A stretch of 64,000 bases of DNA from Proteles cristata cristata (GCA_017311185.1 JAESUZ010002610.1:1-64000), one strand, 5' to 3'. Shown: positions 35,241 through 47,424, numbered from the stretch's first letter. Notes: generated from the sequence alone by a model not told the origin. Translations and numbers: made by a program.

Positions 35241-36125
35241 ATTGAGAACAGAGATTATGAAGTAACTTAAACCCATGGTGTTACTATTGTGTGAAATCTG
35301 GGAATAACTTGTGCATCTTGATATCTGTCTTAGCCTGCATCTCCCTGGAAAGCAGAGCTACAATGATCACTTTGGGGACGATAGTTTATTCTGACAAGGA
35401 ATACAAGTGAATAGGTGTAAAACAATAGAACTGGGTGCAAAATTGAACTGGTCATTGCTGTAAGTAATAGCACCTCTGAGGAACATTTTGGAACATGCCG
35501 TGAAACTATGTGCCCAAGGAATGATAAGGAAGCACATTGAAAGAAGCACCGGTGTCTTTCTCCACCTGGATTTTCCCACCATGGCATCACATCCCTTATT
35601 CTCTGGAATCCATGCATGTGTGAATGCAGAGTGGTTCCCCGGAGTGCTTTGCCATGGGTCTGAGACAAGGGTGAGGAGCCTGGGGATGACGGGGGCTGTC
35701 TGACCTCACGTGAGCAGACCTGGGAGCTACAGCAGTGGCTAGAGCACAGGTGAGAGGCGATGACTGGGGCATACTCCAAAAGCATGTGGAGAAGTTGTTT
35801 CATTAGGGTAGTGGGCAATTAATTTAGATTTTAAGCTGAAAAGTGCAAGAAGATTTTAGTCTATAAACAGCATTGGAACATTTAGAGGAACTTAGTCATC
35901 ATATTTATAAACTTAATTTATTGGATTTGTAAGCATTATTTAAGTGCTTGTGAAAGCTGTTTGGTCTGCCAGACAATTGAATTACTTCTAAAAGGAAACT
36001 GAGTACATTGGATTTACCAATACAGTTAAAATATTTAAAGGAAATTGAGTTATAAAAGTCTCCTTTAAAATTATCATGGACATTTGTGAAATTTTAAATA
36101 GAACTTGTCTCTAAGTTGAACTTAA
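35241..36125. other. Intergenic; possible unassigned old repeat
   Basis: The part at 35330-35820 has the feel of an old LTR or LINE remnant (GTTTATTCTGACAAGGAATA) but I cannot name it. A 162-codon ORF on - here has no recognisable domain. Confidence 0.35.
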
Positions 36126-36313
36126 GGGGCGCCTGGGGGTTCAGTTTGTTAAACGTCTTAACTCTTGGTTTCAGTTTAGGTCATGACCTCATGGTTCATG
36201 AGCTCAAGCCTTGGATTGGATTCTATGCTTATAGTGCAGAGTCTGCTTGGGATTCTCTTTCTCTCTCCCTCTCTCTCTGCTTTATTAAAATAAATAATCT
36301 TAAAAAAAAAAAA
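36126..36313 (+). mobile_element. CAN-SINE
   Basis: Head GGGGCGCCTGGGGGTTCAGT, shortened CT body, tail AAAATAAATAATCTTAAAAA. Confidence 0.88.
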
Positions 36314-36481
36314 GGAAAGCCCTATCAAATGTATTCTAAAAAAATAAATTAAACTTAAAAACATAGGGAAAACCAGGTCTCTGAATGATTTGAATATTAA
36401 TTTTAAATCCTAAGGTAGCTCCTGGAAATTCTTTTCTATAGAAACATACAAACAAACTACTCCTAAAGACTAAAAAAATCA

Positions 36482-36698
36482 GGGGCAGCAGGATGGCTCA
36501 GTTGGTTAAGCGTCTGACTTTGGCTCAGGTCATGATCTCAGGGTCTGTGAGTTTGAGCTCTGCACTGCGCTCTGTGCTGACAGCTCAGAGCCTGGAGCCT
36601 GCTTTGGATTCTGTGTCTCCCTCTCTCTCTGCCCCTCCCCCACTCAGTCTCTGTCTCTCTCTCTCAAAAATAAAAACATTAAAAATAAAATATTTAAA
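36482..36698 (+). mobile_element. Felid SINE (CAN-SINE)
   Basis: Head GGGGCAGCAGGATGGCTCAG; body GAGCCTGGAGCCTGCTTTGG. Flanked by AAAGACTAAAAAAATCA (ending 36481) and AAAGACTAAAAAATCA (from about 36699). Confidence 0.92.
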
Positions 36699-36714
36699 AA
36701 AGACTAAAAAATCA

Positions 36715-37860
36715 TAATTGTATCTTCCAATGTTATGGAAATCATTTTTCTACTATCCTGTTCATCTGAAAAATGAGTTGTTTAAAAGTAGGATAAATCT
36801 GATATATCCATTTAATTTGCAACTTAAATTTTGTATCATTTGGGGTGCTTTGGCTGCCAACAAGGGAAATCAATTTTGGCAAAGCCAAGGGAATTTACTG
36901 GAAGGATCCTGGGTAGCTCAGAGAATTAATGAAAAGGCTGAGATCCAGCCTCTGAAACAGATAGGCATCCAGCTGGCCCTGCGAGTCCAGCAGGTGTGTG
37001 GACTCTGTCCTAGCAGATTCATTTGCAGGTGGCAGAGGCCACTCTGGCTCTTGTCTGACAAGAGAACTTAATATTGGGAGTTGGGTGCTTGCCAAACTCA
37101 GCAAAGGCTGGAGGAGCGGGCTGTAGAACACCACCATCAGGATGACATCCTCAGGGAGCACTCGCTTTGCCACTGCCAGGAAATCCAAGGGCCCATAAAC
37201 TATCCTTCCTCCCCAACCAGCCTCGCCTTTCTGAGTACCAGAGCTTTTAAGTTTCCCACAGGTCTCTCCTGCTGCCAGAGTGACCAGAGCTCGAGCCACT
37301 TTCTCCTGGCATGCAATGGAATCTTTCTTACCACCTGGGGCCAACCCAACATCCTCGGTCCAGGCCCTGACTTTGCTTTGGTTGTTCCATTGCTGCTGAA
37401 CAATAGCCCCATAACTAGTGGTGTAAAACAACGAGCATATCCCATTATGGCACTGATTCTTGGGTCAGGAATACAGGTGCGGCACAGAGGACAGGGCTTG
37501 CTCTGCTACATGGGAGAATACTCTGAGAATACTCAAATGGCTGGACTCGAGTCACCAGAAGCCTTCTTGGCTCCAATATCAGATGCCTGTCTGAAAGACA
37601 GCTTGGTAGGGGCTGCTGAACAGAGCACGTATTTGTGGTCTCCCTGAGATGCCACCTTGGGTGATGGAATTTCTCAGAGGGAGGCTCAGTTCTTCAAGTG
37701 CACAGGTTCACTGAGCAAGATGGAAGCAACTTGGTCTTTAATGACTCAGCCTTGGAAGTCACACAGCATAACTTCTGCTCTGGTCAAGGTAGTCACAAGT
37801 CTGCTTAGATTCAAGAGGGAGGGATACAGACCCTGCATCTTCATTGGAGGGGTGTCAAGA
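36715..37860. other. Intergenic; likely old unassigned repeat with chance ORFs
   Basis: The segment near 37420-37540 (GTGGTGTAAAACAACGAGCA, CTTGGGTCAGGAATACAGGT) resembles a common old mammalian repeat I cannot name. Overlapping ORFs of 188 codons (+, 37081-37647) and 178 codons (-, 36895-37431) lack recognisable domains and overlap each other, so I treat them as chance. Confidence 0.4.
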
Positions 37861-37872
37861 ATTGGCAGCATT

Positions 37873-38599
37873 AGTCAGAGTGGCTAAAATGAGCAAATCA
37901 GAGAACTCTAGATGCTGGTGAGGATGTGGAGAAACAGGCACACTCCTACACTGTTGGTGGGAATGTAAACTGGTACAGCCCCTCTGGAAAACAGTGTGGA
38001 GGTTCCTCAGGAAACTAACAATAGAACTCCCCTATGACCCAGCAATAGCACTAGGAATTTACCCAAGGGATATAGAAACACTGAGGCATAGGAGCACATG
38101 TACCCCAATGTTCATAGCAGCACTCTCCACAATAGCCAAAACATGGAAAGAGCCTAAGTGTCCATCAATGGACGAATGGATCAAGAAAATGTGGTTTATC
38201 TATACGATGGAATACTACATGGCAATGAGAAACAATGAAAGCAACATGGATGGACCTTGAGGGTGTTATGCTGAGCGAAATAAGTCAGACAGAGAAGGAC
38301 AAATATCACATGTTTGCACATATAGGAGGATTAGGAGGAACTTAACTGAGGACCATGGGGGAGAAGAAGGGGGGAAACGGTGGGGGAAAGGGAGAGAGGC
38401 AAACCATGAGAGACTCTTGAATGCTGAGAAACAGACTGAGGACTGATGGATGTGGGTAGGAGGGGGGAGATGGGCATGGAGGAGGGCACTTGTGGGGATG
38501 AGCACTGGGTGTTATATGGAAACCAATTTGACAATAAACTATTTGTAAAAATAAATAAACAAATAAAATGTATACAAAAAAGCAAAAAAAAAAAAAAGT
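37873..38599 (+). mobile_element. Young felid LINE-1, 5'-truncated
   Basis: A 727-bp + copy of the L1 3' end. It holds the last part of ORF2 ([12 protein letters not shown] start, [53 protein letters not shown]), the 3' UTR and an A-rich tail. It is flanked by a perfect 12-bp duplication ATTGGCAGCATT (37861-37872 and 38600-38611). Relative to the full-length copy in this window it lacks one leucine codon in AIALLGIYP. Confidence 0.93.
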
Positions 38600-38949
38600 A
38601 TTGGCAGCATTGTACTCTTCTGAGCTTACATTCATGGTCCTCCATGAAGCTCATCTGCCCCATTTGCAGATGAAATCTGTAGATCAGAAATCAACCTGTG
38701 TCGCTGTAACTGGAGTGCCCTGGCCAGTGTGCTACTGCACATGAGTTATTATGACATTAATCCTTACAGTTCTGGGGAGTATGTGTGTGGAGGTGGTCCT
38801 GGATCAGCCAGAGAATCTGGACCGGTCCCTTCTAGCCAGGACAACCTCATCATTTGCCCTGATATGCAATATGCATGTTATCATTTCCTAGGTGTATGCG
38901 AGGTAGACAAAGTTGGAGTGTGCTGCATGAGACCCTGCAGGTGAGAGCT

Positions 38950-39052
38950 TTGTCTGCTTTCTTCATCACTATATCCCATGGTGCTTGACACATAGCAAGT
39001 GCTCAACAAACACTTGTTGAATGAATGAATCAATGAATGAATGAATCAATGA
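38950..39052 (+). mobile_element. L2 LINE 3' end with (TGAA)n
   Basis: ATCCCATGGTGCTTGACACA, TAGCAAGTGCTCAACAAACA and TTGTTGAATGAATGAATCAA; the terminal TGAA units are expanded. Typical L2 terminus. Confidence 0.75.
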
Positions 39053-39524
39053 ATTTGCTCTAATGCTTATGACATGAAAGCAGGTGTGGTTCAGCCTGAT
39101 TTGTCCATTAGGGAAGGGCTATTCATAGGGAGTTATCAGGAACGCTTGAGGTAGTGGGGCCACTCTCCCCCACCACAGGTCTTTGATTTCACCAGGTAGG
39201 TCACTTTTACCCCCTTCTCCAAGGGCTCTGTGTTCTCTTCACTGCTTTGGGTTCCACTTGCTAGTGCCTTCTTCGGCTCCAGCCATCTGAGAAAGCAGAA
39301 AAAAGCAAGTTTGAGCAGGAGAGAAGTAAAGCAGAAAAGGCATTCTCTTCAGCTCTCCTCTTTCGTTCTGGGCCCTCCCTCATCAGAATAGCCCTTGACA
39401 GGCTTTTCTTGGCAATGTAGGGCCTTCCCAGCAGGAAGCTCAAAAATGCTTCCAGCTTCTACTCAGCACCCAGTTCCACATTTTAGGTACTGATGATCAC
39501 AGCACCCCACTTCATAGACCAATT

Positions 39525-39932
39525 TCTGTGTTAGACTGTCCAGACTGCTACAATAGAAATCTCATAGACAAGTGGCTTATAAACAGCAAACATTTATTTC
39601 CCATAGTTCTGTAGGCTAACAAGTCCAGCATCAAGATGCCAGCAGATTCAGTGTCTGGGGAGAGCCTACTTCCTCATTGACAGCCGTCTTCTCATGTGTC
39701 CTTACATGCAGAAAGGGCAAACAATCCTGTGGGATTTCTCTTGTAAGAGCACTGATCACCACCTCCACCCCAGTAAGCAAAAAGTAAGAGTGCTGATCCC
39801 ATCCTTGAGGGCTCCACCTTCATGACCCAATCACCTCCCAAAGGTCCTACCTCCCAACACCATCACCTTGGGGGTGAGGATTTCAATGTATAAATTTTGG
39901 GGCACAAAAACATCCAGTTTATAGCACTCACT
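39525..39932 (-). mobile_element. ERVL-MaLR LTR, MST-like (- orientation)
   Basis: The whole MST/THE1-type LTR pattern is readable in reverse: GTGGCTTATAAACAGCAAAC, TTTATTTCCCATAGTTCTGT, GATGCCAGCAGATTCAGTGT, TTCATGACCCAATCACCTCC, CAACACCATCACCTTGGGGG and AATTTTGGGGCACAAAAACA. It ends at a TATAGCACTCA-type terminus. Confidence 0.75.
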
Positions 39933-42900
39933 TTCCCTGACCCCACCAGAGGCTACCCCTAAACCTCTGGGCACCCAACCCTAAGGCCCAATTCCATACA
40001 CCAGTCCAGCCAAGGACCACCTGTGAGGTCACAGACAGAGCACTGAAGCTCCCCTTCCAGTCCCATCTGGAACTTTCCTGCCTTCCTCCTGGGCTGGTCA
40101 GAGGTCATACATAGATGCTTTTTCTGCAAGCTCTGAAGTGTTCTCACAGGGTGGGAGCACACGTGCTTTGGTTGTTCAAAGGCTGTCATATTTATGTTTT
40201 CCCAGCCTTTGACTCAGTCCTTGGGATAGAGTAGATCCTCGCTCCCTATTTGTTCAATGAGGGAATAATTAAAGTAATTTTTAATTGTCCTGGTTCTGCG
40301 GGTCACGAAACAGGGGCACAGAAGGATGACCTAAGCTCTGCATGAAAGGTAAGCTTTCAGACTGACAATTGCTGAATTGCCAATTATCTCCTGGCCTCCA
40401 GATGTCCTCATTTCCTATTGTCCATGTCGGTTGGGCTGATGAGGCCCAAAGATCAGATTCGAACCAAGGCCGCAACAGAGCACAACCGTCATAAACTCAG
40501 CATCTCTCGCTCCTAAACTCAATCAGTTCCTGCTCATTTAGCTTGTTGCCCGATTCTGATGGAGGTTTGGTGTCAGGTGCTGGGTCTGCGAGTCAGGGTC
40601 TCGGAGGCAGAGAGGACATTTCTGGCCGCATAGTGCAGGGGAGAGCAGAGACCAGCCTGCAGGAAGTAAGATGATCAGTGCAGACTTCTCCCGCGGGGGC
40701 CCGATTCCAACGGCATGCTAGGCTCAGGCCACATCTTTCTCGTGTCATCCAGTTTTCCCACGTGGTGGGTGTGTTGTGCGTATGTCCAGATCATCGTCTG
40801 CTCTTGGCCTCCAGAAGGACAGGTAGAGCAGGAGTGGAGCTGGCCGGGGGCGTGTGCTCTTAGAGATACTCAGCAGGACCAATAATAGCTCGGAGGGGTA
40901 AATACGCAAAACCCAAACTGAGTAACATTCTAATTTGTATGAAAACAAGCCCCTGGGCAGCTTGGGCCAGATGAGGTAAACGGAAAAACATGATGTCATT
41001 GTTAGGCAGGAGTCTCTCTGGCGCCCCCCCCACCCCCGCCCTCCCCTCTTCCCTGTGTCTCCTCTCTCCATCACCTCTTACTGCCTCTCTTCCTCTCCCC
41101 ACTTGTTTAATCTCAGGATCAGCTTCTGCCTTGTTCTCTTGGGGGCATTGTCTCTCCTTCTCCAGAGCCCCTCTGATAGGACCCAAGCAGGCTATTTCCT
41201 GTCCTTTAAGAGAAATTAACATCATCAACAGTGAGGTACAAACAACTCATAAGGCACTAAGTCCCTTGGTTTCCGAGGGCATTCACTATACTGGCCTTTT
41301 GACACATAATAAACATCTCAAAGCCCCCTCCCCAAAGAAGAAGTGGTCTCTAACAGTGGAGTTCGTTCCCCATCTTATGAGTAGGAACGGTGGTTTGGGG
41401 ACCTACTTTGGAGTCCTTGAAATCATATCCCACAGATCGTACCTACAAGGCTGGCTAATTACGAATTCAGCTGAGTAGAAACATTTGCGAAGGCGGGAAA
41501 GGAAGGGACACAGTCAGCTTGGCTCAGGAGCAAGTCAGGCCCGTGTGTGGGCCGGTGAGCCTGTTCACTGCCCCCTTCCAGCCTGGAGCAGGTGCTCAGC
41601 AGACATGGACAGGATGCATTGTCTTTGCTCAGTCGAGTCAGATCTCATTATCCTCTCCTTTGCAGCAGCTGCTGGCTGCTTTCTCCTCACCTCTCCCCTT
41701 CCCTGCCTGCTGCCCACCCCTCTTCTCTCTATACCCTGAATCAATACTCCTTGCACTTCCTGGTAATTCCATCACCAGGCATCTGACCTAATTTTGGGTG
41801 CCCAGATTACCAAGCACGGCAGATGGGAGGCATCAGAATGTCCAAATGAAGATCTGGCTTGGGACTTTGCCCAAGTCAGACTGGTGACGCTCGAAGCTTA
41901 GGAAGAGCCAAGGTGCATAAGTTTCTGACTCCCTTTGCCATGCTGTGTGGTCTTTTAGGGCAGGAATGGGTCAGCGTTGTTCATGTTACATCCCCAGCGC
42001 TAAGCACTGTGCTTTGTGGACACTTTATCAGCTGTGTTGTTGCATTAACCATGTCTGGCCTTGTCTGGGGCTCCTGTTGCTTTAGAGACATGGCCCAAAG
42101 AAACCTCTTGTGGTTACCAGAGCCATCTACCCAGTGTCCACCTGAATGCCTCCTTTTGTAAGTAATCCTTCCCTTAAACAAGTATCTGTGTGTACAGGAC
42201 CTCATAGTATGTTGCACTTCTAGACCCATCATCTCATGGGATCGTGGGATCATCTCAAGTGTGCCAGGCAGACAGAGCAGGGTCCACATTCCCCATGGTG
42301 CAGATGGGTGGGGGAAGGACCCAGAATCCCTGTCTCCTGGCCCAGAAGTCTGCTTGCTACCCCACATGCATGTACCCCAAGCCTTCTTCCCCACATTTCT
42401 GCTTCCCTTCCCGCAGGGCAGGGAAAGCACTCTCCTTCCCCCTGTCCTGAGCAGCCCCTTAGGTTTCAGTCCAGCTCTTCATCTGGTTCTGCATCTCAAC
42501 CAGAACTCTTGCTTCCCTTATCCTGGCTGCTCAGATTTCACAAAGGTTGACCAGCGGCCTCTCAGTCTTAGCCAGGGTTCCCATTTCTATTCTGGCAGCT
42601 CACCATGGCCATCCTGTGACTCAGGCCTGAGAACTGGCTTTGCCCTTAACACCACCCCCAACCATACACCCTCCCTTTAACACTGGTTTAGTGGCCATTT
42701 TCCAGCACCCTCTTAGCTTCTTGAGATTTCTAAAAATAATACACCTCTTCTGATTATTTCGAACATTATCGCCTTTGCTCAGTTTGTTAGGGTTTGCATT
42801 TCTAAGCCCTAAATAAAATTGTTTAACTTCCCTTCATAGTTGATGTGTCCCCCCAATTCCTCCCCGCCCCCTCTCCCTGGGCTGGCTAGGAACAAAACAG

Positions 42901-43990
42901 CAGCAAAGGTAAAGGTGTGAGGTTCCCTTAATGGTGCTCATTGTGTCTTTCAATTTCCCCTCTTTCCCCCCTTTACGCAGTAGAAGGGATCTGAGAGCCA
43001 AGGACTGGGAGGTAGGTGTGGGGCGTAGTTGCAGGAAGGTCAAGGGTGCTCTGGGCAGGTGAGTGCACCGTGGGGGGCAAGGTGCTCTCAGTGGAAAACT
43101 AGAGTGACCTCTCTATGGGGCTGCTTCATCCTGGGATGGTTTGCTGAAAACTTTCCCTTCTCATTTGTGAAGGAGATCAGCACGCGTGTTCCACAAGATA
43201 TACCACTTGGGACATCAAGATTATTTTGAGCTGGAGGCACTTTGAGAATCAAAGGATGCAGAAAGAAACCTTCTCAGAGCTTCCCTTATCTGACTAAAAG
43301 CAATAAAGTCTGGGAAAGAAGGCTGAGATAAATTCCTTCTTCAGCCCAGGCTTGCTCCCAGAGGGAGAACTGAATATAATCTACCCAAATCCCTCCTTCA
43401 GAGTGTTTTAAGGCCCTGAAAGAGCCACAAGTTCATTCATAATTGTACAGAAAAATACTATCACAAATGTTATCTCTTGAGTGTTCTCCTAAAAACCCAT
43501 TTATTTTTTTTTCCTAAAGCCCATAAAAGCCTTTCCTTGCTCACCCTTTCTCCCACTAAGGTAGGTGCATAATCTTCTAACTTCAATGATTTAATGAATC
43601 AACTACTTCTTTTGTTGGCTCCCAGGTATATAGAAATAAACCTTTTTTCCCCCCCTCAATCTGTCTTTTGTCCGTTTAATTCACAGACCCCAGATACAGA
43701 ACCTAAGTGGCGAGAGGAAATTTTTCATGTCATGGTGTGAAGAGTGTCCAGCAACTTGGATACTGGTCCCTGATGTCAGATGTTTGGTCTGCAATGGGAG
43801 TCCTTTCCTGGGCCCCTACCTGGTAGTGGCACCCAACTCACTTTCTATGGACTTCTGCAGATGATTTTAACTTAGAAGAACACATTTTTCTCGGCTTGTT
43901 ATCTCAGCACCCCCCCCAAATGAATATATTTAGCCTTCATCCTAAGAGGTTTACAAAGGTCAATCTATATGTATATTAAAAAGAAAACAA
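39933..43990. other. Intergenic, mostly unique
   Basis: Four kilobases without a recognised gene. A possible L2 trace lies at 40200-40265 (GGGATAGAGTAGATCCTCGC). A C-rich run occurs at 41021-41047. GC content rises between 41 and 43 kb, and ORFs of 80-160 codons there overlap on both strands without known motifs. Confidence 0.4.
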
Positions 43991-44001
43991 CTTTCTGCTT
44001 T

Positions 44002-44232
44002 GGGGCACCTGGGTGGCTCAGTCAGTTAAGCGTCCAATTTTGGATCAGGTCATGATCTCATGGTTCGTGGGTTCCAGCCCTGCACCCAGCTTTGTACTCA
44101 CAGCTCAGAGCCTGAAGACTGCTCCAGATTCTGTCTCCCCCTCTCCCTGCCCCTCTCCCACCCATGCTCTGTCTGTCTCTCTCAAAAAATAAAACATTAA
44201 AAAAATTATTTTAGTTAAAAAAATTAAAAAAC
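44002..44232 (+). mobile_element. Felid SINE (CAN-SINE)
   Basis: Head GGGGCACCTGGGTGGCTCAG. Perfect 11-bp duplication CTTTCTGCTTT at 43991-44001 and 44233-44243. Confidence 0.93.
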
Positions 44233-45059
44233 CTTTCTGCTTTGTAATCTTTACACACAACAACCCACACTCATTATTTTTCACAGCATCCCCGAACTGG
44301 AAGTACAACTATTAAAATAGAGGTCTCTCACAAGCAAGAGTTTGTCATCAAATCCCAGTCTGATTGTTTTTAGTTCATCACTTGCTTGGTTCCCATTAAA
44401 CCCCTGTCGTGCTACAAGTCACATAAACCCAGTTAAAAAAAAAAAGAAGTATCACACTTCCCAGGGAGGTGATAGGCTGGCCCACCGTAATGGAGTGGGT
44501 GGTGGCCTTGGGAAGGGTGAGATGCTAGAGCAGTGGGCAATCTGGAGATCTCTCCTCTATTGCCATCATTCTGGCCTTCGGTTCAAGAATGATACCATTC
44601 CATTGCAAATGGGGGTGGGGGGAGCGGAACTGTTTCATGGGATTACTCCAGGGCTACTTACCTAACAAATTCCCTTAAGTGGACATCCCTTGAGTGTGCC
44701 TGGCTTCTCAAACATCCCTGTGGTGGTCCTCTTCGGTCCGTCATCTTTTTGGTAACCTGTTACTACAGACAGTGGAAGTTCCGGCACTCTCGGGCAATGT
44801 GTCTACACCAGGGCACCCGCCAGGATTTTCAGGTAGGGCCGAGACCCATGTGACAAAAAGACAGGGCTGCACCCACGCCTTGAGAGTAGAGAATTCTGAG
44901 CATGATTCTGATCTGTCAGCCCAGCCTACTCAGAAATCCACCCTTCTAGAAGAGCCCATTCCTGGGATTCCAGACCATGAATATTGATGGGCTATCTGTC
45001 ATGCTGCTGGTTTGTGCAAACAAAAGGTCTCCCCCAGGCTGGGCAGAAGCCAATGTGAG

Positions 45060-45790
45060 AGTAAGTGAGGGGGAGACACGAAGTGACGGATTTTGGCCAG
45101 CGGCCCCCCAGAGAGGGCTGTGAAAAGAGAAAGGAAAACAGAAACGACACAAAGCAACCTGGAGGTTTTCCTGGCGCGCAGCCAGAGGTGTTAACAGCGA
45201 GAGTTCTCCACGAGGAACAGCTCTGGGCACGGAGGCCAGGAGGGGGCTCTGCCTTTCCGAAGGAGCGGGGGAGGAGGCAGGAGCCGACGGGCAGAACAGC
45301 TGGGGGCTGCGGGGTAACTGCCGTCACAGCCAGGCTGGGGTTCATAAAACTTTAATAGCGGCTGCGCAGAGCCTAATCCTATAACCCTAGCAGGTTCCTC
45401 CGCCCCAAGTCAATAGACTTTCTGCAAGAAAGGAGCCAAGGAAGGACCTGTTTCTCCCTCGCGCTGCAGACACTCCAGCTTGAGCCTAGAAAGGGGGTAG
45501 GTCTGCGCCTGCTCAGAGGCTGGGGAGTCGGGGAGGGCGGGGGGGGGGTCCGGGGGGGCGGGCCCTGCAGGGAGTGACTCCGCCTCAGAGCAGCAAGCCC
45601 CGCCCCTTCCCTCTGCCTGAGGGATGGGGGCCTCGAAGCAGTTAGGAAGATTAGCAGAAAAATAGAGAGGCTGTAGTTGCAGCATTTATGACTGCCTCTG
45701 GCAGTCACAGGAAGGGACTGTCATCTGACTTCGCCATAACTTTCCTACAGCCACCGCAGCCCCCAGCAGCTGCCGCTTGGACATCAGGCT
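45060..45790. promoter_or_regulatory. GC- and CpG-rich patch, candidate CpG island
   Basis: Unlike the surrounding AT-rich DNA, this stretch has frequent CpGs (CTGGCGCGCAGCC, GGAGCCGACGGGCAG, TAGCGGCTGCGCAGAG) and GC-box-like motifs (GGGGCGGGCC; CCCCGCCCCTTCC). It also holds a long G-run segment at 45522-45562. No coding exon of a known gene is visible. It could be an unannotated promoter or enhancer, or just a GC-rich patch; CpG counts were judged by eye. Confidence 0.4.
45445..45527. repeat. 83-bp duplicated segment, likely source copy
   Basis: From GACCTGTTTCTCCCTCGCG to CAGAGGCTGGGGAG this segment recurs at 47342-47424 with one mismatch (A/G inside CCTAGAAAGG). This copy lies within the CpG-rich patch and has no flanking poly(T). 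Confidence 0.9.
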
Positions 45791-47309
45791 TCAGTGGCCT
45801 CCGCAGTAAACACGGTCCTTCCAGAGCCTGAGCTGAAGCCGGAGGACATGGAGGTTGCCATGCGTGGCTAAGATAGCTTCCTTGGTGCTTTCATAGGTGC
45901 CTCTTGGTGACCACAGGAACTATTGTAGAAGCAGTTGATGAAGGCTAGAAGTCCTGCTTTATCAGGCTAGAGAAGAGACAGAGGAATGGCATCCTTTTAC
46001 TCTTGCTACAAGGCCAGCCCAGCTCTCGGGCTACAGGGCTTGGGAAGTGTGGCAATATAATTTTTAGACTGAGAGATCAACTCAGGCTTTACTATCCAGG
46101 AAAAGATCCACTATAGGCCTTCAGACTAGTAACCAGACCAACCCAGGGAGACAATATCCAAACTGTGAGGGCTCCTGGTGCAGAAAAGTGCAGGTCAAGC
46201 TATGGGGTCCCACAGATCCTGGGGTTTCTGATCTGAACGCTCCTCCCTCCTCATCTTCACTCACCCACATTCTCTGCCTCCTGTGAGGTTCTATCCGGCT
46301 GTCCCTCCCCGATGAGAGATTTCAGATTCTCTGTCCAGAGTAATAAAAACTTTCCCCTGTGGGCCCTTCCCCACCTCTCCCTATAGAAATACCCTCTTTA
46401 TTCTCAGGCCAGTTCAGCCTACTTCCCCTAGGGGTCAAGGATTCTTCCACCTGGTTTTCATCTCTCTTTGAAGAGAGGTTCTCACAGGGGAGGCAACACA
46501 TTACCTCTACCCACTTAGGTTTTCAGCTGGGACTCTAACCAAAAGACACCTTAACAAGCAACAAGAGTTTATTAACATGTGCAGTGTACATCACGCAGGA
46601 GAAACCTCTATTAAAGAGTAACTCAAAGTGGTGGCATGGAACTCCCAGCATCTTCCACAAAGAACAATATAGCTATAAGGAAATGACAGGACAAGGAAAA
46701 GGGAGGGTTTCAGGCATCCAAGGGCAGTGGACTGTGGGGAAGGTAAATGTATAGAAGGAACCTAATGGAGTACAATTTGTTTGCAGATTCTTCTGGTGCC
46801 TTCTCTGGGCTGATAAGAGCCTGTCCGCAGTAAAAGGAAAATTTATACCCTTAGACAAAATTTATATTTTAGGCGAAAAGGAGGAAAAGTAGAAAGAACT
46901 TTCTTTCAGACTAGTAACTGTATTTGCTAGTTACTGTATTTGCTACTTCTTAATTGCCTTCTCCTCAAAGTGGCATATTCTGGGGTGACATAATTGTGCT
47001 ACGCTACGTTCTATTGCAGACTTACACTTCTACTGCCCATCTCAGCCAGACTGGTATGACCTCTGTCCCTTCCTTCAGGCTTTGCTCTCAGTCTAGGGTA
47101 AGCTAGTGAAGGATCTCTTGCTAGAGCAATATGTTGTTTCTTCTAGGTAACATGGTTGCAGGTGATAATGAAAGGCAGTAATGGGAGAGATGTTGGTGCC
47201 GTGGAACAGACTTGAGTAGGAGTGTGGGGGAGGCATCTATTCTGTAGAGCTTTGTTCACTCCATTTGGGGGGCATTTGCCCCTCTCATGAGAGGTCTAGG
47301 CCTGGCTGC
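45791..47309. other. Intergenic; possible LTR remnant
   Basis: The part at about 46540-46620 reads on - as CATGTTAATAAACTCTTGTT followed by GCTTGTTAAGGTGTCTTTTG, similar to the R/U5 region of an LTR, but termini were not found. The rest is unassigned. Confidence 0.35.
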
Positions 47310-47424
47310 TTTTTTCCTTTTTTTTTTTTTTTTTTTTATCTGACCTGTTTCTCCCTCGCGCTGCAGACACTCCAGCTTGAGCCTAGAGAGGGGGTAGGTC
47401 TGCGCCTGCTCAGAGGCTGGGGAG
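47310..47424 (-). mobile_element. 83-bp copy with poly(A)-like tail, retrocopy candidate
   Basis: On the + strand a T-run (47310-47338, interrupted by CC) is followed by ATCT, then 83 bp matching 45445-45527 at 82 of 83 positions. Read on the - strand this is a short body followed by a poly(A) tail, the usual look of a 5'-truncated LINE-1-mobilised RNA copy. I could not find a clear target-site duplication, so a local duplication is also possible. Confidence 0.55.

Noticed and set aside
35330..35818. 162-codon ORF on -
   Set aside because: Cysteine- and serine-rich without a known pattern; lies in what looks like an old repeat remnant.
36895..37647. Overlapping 178- and 188-codon ORFs on opposite strands
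   Set aside because: No domain, no splice structure, and partial resemblance to an old repeat. Mutually overlapping ORFs suggest chance.
40990..41478. 162-codon + ORF starting in a C-rich stretch
   Set aside because: Composition-driven (P/L/S-rich start), overlapped by - ORFs, with no splice or protein support.
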